A stretch of 64,000 bases of DNA, from NCBI RefSeq assembly GCF_004187715.1, contig NZ_QZWF01000009.1, positions 124,001-188,000 on the forward strand, read 5' to 3'. Below, in pieces: positions 59,257-64,000 of the stretch. The stretch's first letter is position 1. Each line of letters starts with the position of its first letter. This stretch comes from Streptomyces sp. F001 (GTDB lineage Bacteria; Actinomycetota; Actinomycetes; Streptomycetales; Streptomycetaceae). A model generated the notes under the pieces. The model made no database searches and was not told where the DNA came from. It saw nothing but the letters and a program-made list of their open reading frames with translations. A program made the position numbers and the translations under genes.

Positions 59257-60786
59257 TCAGTCGCAGCCGCAGCCGCTGCCCGAGGCGACCGGCAGTGGCG
59301 CGGGCACGCCGACCTTCGGCAGCCCGAGCAGCACACCGGCCGGCTTGGCCGCCTGAGCGGCGTTCCGCTTCTCCCAGGCGTCACCCGCGCGCGTGCGACG
59401 CACGTCGAGGACGGGGCCCTCGGCGAGGAGGTGGTGCGGGGCGGCGTAGGTGACCTCGACGGTGACCACGTCGCCGGGGCGTACCTCCTGCTCCGGCTTG
59501 GTGAAGTGGACCAGGCGGTTGTCGGGGGCGCGGCCGGAGAGGCGGTGGGTGGCGCCGTCCTTGCGGCCCTCTCCCTCGGCGACCATCAGCTCCAGGGTGC
59601 GGCCGACCTGCTTCTTGTTCTCGTCCCAGGAGATCTCCTCCTGGAGGGCGACGAGGCGCTCGTAGCGCGTCTGGACGACCTCCTTGGGGATCTGGTTGTC
59701 CATCTCGGCGGCCGGAGTGCCGGGGCGCTTGGAGTACTGGAAGGTGAACGCCTGGGCGAAGCGGGCCTCGCGCACCACGTGCAGGGTCTGCTCGAAGTCC
59801 TCCTCCGTCTCGCCCGGGAAGCCCACGATGATGTCGGTGGTGATCGCGGCGTGCGGGATGGCGGCGCGGACCTTCTCGATGATCCCCAGGTAGCGCTCCT
59901 GGCGGTAGGAGCGGCGCATCGCCTTCAGGACAGTGTCCGAACCCGACTGGAGCGGCATGTGCAACTGCGGCATCACGTTCGGCGTCTCGGCCATGGCGGC
60001 GATGACGTCGTCGGTGAAGTCGCGCGGGTGCGGAGAGGTGAAGCGGACGCGCTCCAGGCCCTCGATCTTCCCGCAGGCCCGCAGCAGCTTGCTAAAGGCT
60101 TCCCGGTCGCCGATGTCGGAGCCGTACGCGTTGACGTTCTGGCCGAGCAGCGTGATCTCGGAGACACCCTCGGCGACCAGCGCCTCGGCTTCGGCCAGGA
60201 TGTCGCCGGGGCGGCGGTCCTTCTCCTTGCCGCGCAGCGCCGGGACGATGCAGAAGGTGCAGGTGTTGTTGCAGCCGACGGAGATCGACACCCAGGCCGC
60301 GTAGGCGCTCTCACGCCGCGTCGGCAGCGTCGACGGGAAGGCTTCGAGCGACTCGGCGATCTCGACCTGCGCCTCTTCCTGGACGCGCGCACGTTCCAGC
60401 AGGACCGGCAGCTTGCCGATGTTGTGCGTGCCGAAGACGACGTCCACCCAGGGCGCCCTCTTCACGATGGTGTCGCGGTCCTTCTGCGCGAGACAGCCGC
60501 CGACCGCGATCTGCATGCCGGGCCGCTTGGCCTTCTTCGGCGCGAGGTGGCCGAGGTTGCCGTACAGCCGGTTGTCGGCGTTCTCGCGTACGGCGCAGGT
60601 GTTGAAGACGACGACGTCCGCGTCGCCGTCCGACCCCTCCGGCGCGCGCACATAGCCGGCGTCCTCCAGCAGACCGGCCAGTCGCTCGGAATCATGGACG
60701 TTCATCTGGCACCCGTAGGTGCGGATTTCGTAGCTCTTGGGTGCTTGAACGTCCACTGCGGGGCTCCGGTCGCTGCTGCTGGTCAT
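59257..60786 (-). CDS. miaB: tRNA methylthiotransferase MiaB
   Basis: Radical-SAM enzyme that makes ms2i6A37 from i6A37 in tRNA. The 509 residues hold the UPF0004 domain with KSYEIRTYGCQMNVHDSE (Cys26), two more cluster cysteines in FNTCAVRENADN and VGGCLAQKD, the radical-SAM motif GCNNTCTFCIVPALRGKE, and a C-terminal TRAM domain (VTVEVTYAAPHHLLAEGP). The tail ends in GSGCGCD. It acts after MiaA, encoded nearby. Confidence 0.96.
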   Translation of the reverse strand: MTSSSDRSPAVDVQAPKSYEIRTYGCQMNVHDSERLAGLLEDAGYVRAPEGSDGDADVVVFNTCAVRENADNRLYGNLGHLAPKKAKRPGMQIAVGGCLAQKDRDTIVKRAPWVDVVFGTHNIGKLPVLLERARVQEEAQVEIAESLEAFPSTLPTRRESAYAAWVSISVGCNNTCTFCIVPALRGKEKDRRPGDILAEAEALVAEGVSEITLLGQNVNAYGSDIGDREAFSKLLRACGKIEGLERVRFTSPHPRDFTDDVIAAMAETPNVMPQLHMPLQSGSDTVLKAMRRSYRQERYLGIIEKVRAAIPHAAITTDIIVGFPGETEEDFEQTLHVVREARFAQAFTFQYSKRPGTPAAEMDNQIPKEVVQTRYERLVALQEEISWDENKKQVGRTLELMVAEGEGRKDGATHRLSGRAPDNRLVHFTKPEQEVRPGDVVTVEVTYAAPHHLLAEGPVLDVRRTRAGDAWEKRNAAQAAKPAGVLLGLPKVGVPAPLPVASGSGCGCD

Positions 60787-61069
60787 GCCTCAAGAGTAGG
60801 CGGTCCCGGGAGAGCCTCTTCCGCCGCCGTGAACTGACCGTGCGGCGCCGACTGCGAGACGCCGAACGCGGCGGTCCGCTTCCGTGCACCGACGGCACAA
60901 CGCTGTGCGCGGACGGGCAATCCACGCGAACCGTGCCGTCATAGCGTGCGGCCTGATCCCGCTCCACAGCCGTCCGGACGCCGCGCGGTGGCCGGTCTGA
61001 TCAAGGCTGCCGCGCGCACTGTCACCTCAGCCTGAGCCCGTGCCGCCCTTCCCGAGTGAGGACCCCTCC

Positions 61070-61912
61070 ATGTCGACAGTCAATGACCTCGAGCAGATCG
61101 TGCGCATCAACGCGGGCGACCGCACCCCCGTCGTGTTCGTCCACGGTCTGTGGCTGCTGCCCAGCAGTTGGGACCGCTGGTCGGCGGTCTTCGAAGAGGC
61201 CGGATACGCGCCCCTGACCCCCGGCTGGCCCAACGACCCCGACACCGTGGCCGAGGCCAACGCGCACCCCGAGGTCTTCGCGGGCAAGAGCGTCGGTCAG
61301 GTCGCCGACCACTTCGCGGACCTCATCGGAAAGTTGGAGCGCACGCCCGTCGTCATCGGCCATTCCTTCGGCGGCCTCATCACCCAGATGATCGCCGGCC
61401 GCGGGCTGTCGGCGGCGTCCGTCGCCATCGACCCTGCGCCCTTTCGCGGTGTGCTGCCGTTGCCGATCTCGTCGCTGCGCGCCGCGAGCGCCGTCCTGGG
61501 CAACCCGGCGAACTACCACCGCGCGGTACCGCTCACCTACGACCAGTTCCGTTACTCCTTCGCCAACGCGGTGAGCGAGGAGGAGGCCAAGGAGCTGTAC
61601 GAGCGGTTCGCCGTACCCGCGCCGGGCGAGCCGCTGTTCCAGGCGGCCGCCGCCAACATCAACCCGTGGACCGAGGTGAAGGTCGACACCCTCGCACCCG
61701 AACGCGGCCCTCTCCTGATCATTTCCGGCGAGAAGGACCACACCGTGCCGTGGGCCATCGCGAACGCCTCGTACAAGAAGCAGGCCCGCAACGAGCACGC
61801 GGTGACCGAGATCACCGAAATGCCGGGCCGCGGCCATGCTCTCACCATCGACAACGGCTGGCGTGAGGTCGCCGAGACCGCACTCGCCTTCGTCAAACGC
61901 TTCACCGACTGA
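61070..61912 (+). CDS. Alpha/beta hydrolase
   Basis: A 280-residue serine hydrolase. The oxyanion region is VFVHGLWLLPSSWDRW, the nucleophile motif is VIGHSFGGLITQM, and the catalytic His is in GRGHALTIDNGW; the acid is probably in LLIISGEKDHTVP. The substrate is not predictable. The ATG at 61070 has GAGG upstream; a GTG at 61040 is in frame but less likely. The gap 60787-61069 shows nothing else. Confidence 0.88.
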   Translation: MSTVNDLEQIVRINAGDRTPVVFVHGLWLLPSSWDRWSAVFEEAGYAPLTPGWPNDPDTVAEANAHPEVFAGKSVGQVADHFADLIGKLERTPVVIGHSFGGLITQMIAGRGLSAASVAIDPAPFRGVLPLPISSLRAASAVLGNPANYHRAVPLTYDQFRYSFANAVSEEEAKELYERFAVPAPGEPLFQAAAANINPWTEVKVDTLAPERGPLLIISGEKDHTVPWAIANASYKKQARNEHAVTEITEMPGRGHALTIDNGWREVAETALAFVKRFTD

Positions 61913-61953
61913 CCGGGGCGGGGCGCCTAGCCTGGTGGTGTGGTGACCCGCCC

Positions 61954-62616
61954 GTGAACTCCGTCCCCAGGGAGCCCGAGGACCTCGTGCGAGCCCTCAG
62001 AGCCGCCGGGATCAGGGACGAGCGGCTGCTCGAGGCCGTGCGAACGACGCCCCGGGCGGGATTCGTCCCGCCCGGTCAGGTGGCCGCCGCCTACCAGGAT
62101 GTACCCGTGGCAATCGGGCAGGGACAGGTCACCACGCAGCCGTCGCTGTCCGCCATGATGATCGAGAGCCTTGCTCTGGGCGGGGGCGAACACGTCCTCG
62201 AGGTCGGTACCGGTCTGGGCTTCCAGACCGCGCTGCTCGCCCGGCTGGCCGCTGACGTGGTCAGCATCGAGATGCGGCCCGACATCGCCACGCAGGGCCG
62301 TGTGAATCTCGCCCGCCAGGGCGTACGGAACGTGGAACTGCGGGTCGGTGACGGCAGCGGCGGCGTGCCGGACCGTGCTCCGTACGATGCGGTCCTCGTG
62401 TCGGCTGCGTTCCCGGAGGTGCCCGCGCCGCTGGTCGCGCAGGTGCGGCCGGGCGGCCGCCTGGTCCAGCCGATCGGGCCGGGCGGACACGAGCAGGTGG
62501 TGTGCTTCGAACGCACCACGTCGGGGCTGGAGCAGTTGCGGGTACTGAGCGCGGCCTGCTTCGTCCGGCTGCTGGGGCGGTACGGCTTCCCGCCGGACGA
62601 TGCGGCACTGCCGTGA
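61954..62616 (+). CDS. Protein-L-isoaspartate O-methyltransferase-like protein
   Basis: A 220-residue SAM-dependent methyltransferase. Family features are RAGFVPPGQVAAAYQDVPVA, IGQGQVTTQPSLSAMMIESL, and motif I VLEVGTGLGFQTALLARLA, followed by VVSIEMRPDI and GGRLVQPIG. The GQGQ-TTQPS segment is close to the GQTISQPY of PCMT. It would repair isoaspartate residues or modify another protein. Its GTG is 41 bp after the hydrolase, suggesting cotranscription. Confidence 0.87.
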   Translation: MNSVPREPEDLVRALRAAGIRDERLLEAVRTTPRAGFVPPGQVAAAYQDVPVAIGQGQVTTQPSLSAMMIESLALGGGEHVLEVGTGLGFQTALLARLAADVVSIEMRPDIATQGRVNLARQGVRNVELRVGDGSGGVPDRAPYDAVLVSAAFPEVPAPLVAQVRPGGRLVQPIGPGGHEQVVCFERTTSGLEQLRVLSAACFVRLLGRYGFPPDDAALP

Positions 62617-62654
62617 GTGCCGGTAAGGACGGCGTCCCGGGCGATTTCAAGCGG

Positions 62655-63308
62655 TCACGGCTCGACGAGCCCGGAGCGGATCGCGTAGCGGGTGAGTTCC
62701 AGACGGTCGCGCATGCCGAGTTTGTGCAGGAGATTGGCGCGGTGGCGTTCGACCGTCTTCACACTGATGAAGAGCAGTTCGCCGATCTCCTTGGATGAGT
62801 GGCCCTCGGCGACGAGCTTGAGGATCTCCTCCTCGCGCTCGGTGATGGCCCGCGCCGGCAGGCCGTCTCCGCGGTGCAGGCGGTCCAGGTAGGAGCGGAC
62901 GAGGGCGCGCTCGGCGCCGGGGTAGATGAACGGTTCGTCGCGCATCGCCGCCCGGCAGGCGTCGACGAGGTCGCGGTCGGCGACGGACTTCAGGACGTAG
63001 CCGCAGGCCCCGGCCCGCAGGGCCTCGAAGAAGTACTGCTCGTTGTCGTACATCGTGAGGATCAGGATCCGTAGGGCGGGCAGTCGCTGTGAGAGTTCCC
63101 GGGCCGCCTGCAGACCGGTCATGCGGGGCATCGCGACGTCCAGGACGGCCAGGTCCACCTCGCCCGCGCGCGCGAGCGCAACTGCCTCGGCGCCGTCGCC
63201 CGCCTCGGCGACGACCGTCAGATCCGGTTCGCCGTCCAGGATGAGGCGCACCCCACGGCGTACGAGCGTGTGGTCGTCGGCGAGCAGGACCCGGATCGGG
63301 GACGACAT
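62655..63308 (-). CDS. NarL/LuxR-type response regulator
   Basis: A 217-residue regulator. Receiver residues are DD at 11-12, phosphoacceptor Asp57 in LAVLDVAMPRMTG, and Lys in YVLKSVAD. The C-terminal LuxR HTH reads ITEREEEILKLVAEGHSSKE and SVKTVERHRANLLHKLGMRD. It is the partner of the kinase gene just upstream; its ATG overlaps the kinase stop (TGATG). Confidence 0.93.
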   Translation of the reverse strand: MSSPIRVLLADDHTLVRRGVRLILDGEPDLTVVAEAGDGAEAVALARAGEVDLAVLDVAMPRMTGLQAARELSQRLPALRILILTMYDNEQYFFEALRAGACGYVLKSVADRDLVDACRAAMRDEPFIYPGAERALVRSYLDRLHRGDGLPARAITEREEEILKLVAEGHSSKEIGELLFISVKTVERHRANLLHKLGMRDRLELTRYAIRSGLVEP

Positions 63309-64000
63309 CAGCGACTCCCTGCCGTGAGCGGTATCCGCAGACGTACGTCGGTGCCCTGCTCGGGCGCCGGTTCGAGGGTGAGCACCGCGCCGACCAGCAG
63401 CGCACGCTCACGCATCCCGCCGATTCCGGCTCCTTCCGGCCTCGCACCGAGACCGTTGCCGTTGTCGCGTACGAGGAGCTCGACACCGTCCGCGACCGGC
63501 TCGAGCCGGAGTTCGGCGCGGTCGGCACCCGAGTGCCGGGCGGTGTTGGTGAGGCCTTCCTGGGCAACCCGGTAGACCACCAGTTCGGTCTCCTGGGGAA
63601 GCGGAGGGAGATCGCCGTGGACGTCGTGGCGCACGGTCAGTCCGTGCGCGGTGAACTCGGTCGCGAGCGCGCGCAGGGCGCTGGCCAGGCCGAGTTCCTC
63701 GAGGACACCGGGGCGCAGGCGGCGGGCGATACGCCGGATCTCGTCGAGACCGGCGCGGGTGGCCTCCTGCGCGTGGCCCACTTCGTCCCGCAGCTCGTCG
63801 GGGGCCCGGTCCGCGAGCCGCTTGAGCTGGAGGAGCACGGCGGTCAGGGTCTGGCCGACCTCGTCGTGGAGCTCACGGGCGATGCGATGGCGTTCGCTCT
63901 CCTGGGCGGACAGCGCGCGGGCGGCGCTGGTGGCGCGTTCGGTCTCGAGTCGGTCGAGCATCGTGTTGTACGTCGTGATGAGCGTCGCCGCCTCCGCGGG
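63308..64000 (-). CDS. NarL-type sensor histidine kinase, N-terminus outside the window
   Basis: The visible 230 residues start inside a HAMP-like stretch (AEAATLITTYNTMLDRLE), then the HisKA_3 phosphoacceptor motif ERHRIARELHDEVGQTL, and a GHKL ATPase with VYRVAQEGLTNTARHSGA and VRDNGNGLG. The sensor and membrane part lie beyond 64000. It pairs with the downstream regulator. Confidence 0.92.
   Translation of the reverse strand, partial: PAEAATLITTYNTMLDRLETERATSAARALSAQESERHRIARELHDEVGQTLTAVLLQLKRLADRAPDELRDEVGHAQEATRAGLDEIRRIARRLRPGVLEELGLASALRALATEFTAHGLTVRHDVHGDLPPLPQETELVVYRVAQEGLTNTARHSGADRAELRLEPVADGVELLVRDNGNGLGARPEGAGIGGMRERALLVGAVLTLEPAPEQGTDVRLRIPLTAGSR

Noticed and set aside
1..64000. 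tRNA, rRNA, CRISPR arrays and replication origin
   Set aside because: No cloverleaf with a T-loop, no rRNA-like stretch, no spaced identical repeats of CRISPR size and no DnaA-box cluster was noticed by eye. A covariance-model scan would settle the RNA genes.

Overview
The window is high-GC actinobacterial chromosome, almost certainly Streptomyces. It carries the housekeeping sigma factor HrdB with its Lys/Ala-rich N-terminus, a class II NrdR-NrdJ ribonucleotide reductase pair, LexA, a topoisomerase IV B subunit, a long RelA/SpoT protein, DapF, MiaA and MiaB, in an order that matches the hrdB to miaB part of the S. coelicolor core chromosome (hrdB is SCO5820 there, nrdJ SCO5805, lexA SCO5803). 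GTG starts, ATGA/GTGA overlaps and long GC-rich hairpin terminators fit. I saw no rRNA, tRNA or CRISPR array.

Layout. 1-3.4 kb: two divergent citrate-synthase paralogues (one with an N-terminal HTH) and a sucrase/ferredoxin-like Fe-S protein whose start lies against an iron box. 3.4-8 kb: a CitA/CitB-type two-component system converging on a DUF485 plus sodium:solute symporter pair. 8-14.9 kb: parE, a small zinc-ribbon-like protein, a secreted trypsin, hrdB and a FadR-type GntR regulator. 15-18.4 kb: an ABC ATPase and permease joined by a 119-bp tandem repeat, then a Nudix/winged-helix protein. 18.6-25.3 kb: a glycogen-debranching pseudogene, a decapeptide-coding repeat, a DUF4192 protein, a RecQ helicase with a phosphoribosyltransferase-like tail and a hypothetical. 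25.4-32.7 kb: a Pro-rich hypothetical, RNase HII, a TetR/MFS efflux pair with twin operators, an ADP-ribosylglycohydrolase, a histidine phosphatase, a frameshifted hypothetical and TerD. 33-40 kb: nrdRJ, lexA and dinG. 40.4-46.2 kb: an NRPS-independent siderophore locus that looks damaged, a dead IS630 element and gene fragments. 46.4-64 kb: two tandem lipoprotein proteases, a broken hflX, an M1 peptidase, rshA, dapF, a membrane protein, miaA, two small proteins, a LigB-like protein, miaB, an alpha/beta hydrolase, a PCMT-like methyltransferase and a NarL-type two-component pair cut by the window end.

How the genes work together. Much of the window is genome maintenance: ParE, RecQ, RNase HII, NrdRJ, LexA and DinG, with LexA and NrdR acting as the visible switches. 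Iron is a second theme: a DmdR/IdeR-type box on the Fe-S protein and a siderophore synthetase with an acyltransferase. Several loci have broken frames (debranching enzyme, the 31.4 kb hypothetical, siderophore acyltransferase, transposase, hflX). Some may be sequencing errors in G/C runs; others, such as the internal deletion in the aminotransferase, look like real decay.

The most unusual signal is the 119-bp repeat between ABC ATPase and permease domains. Its unit is not a multiple of three, so copy number decides whether the two domains share one reading frame. With the copies present they do not; removing one copy would fuse them.
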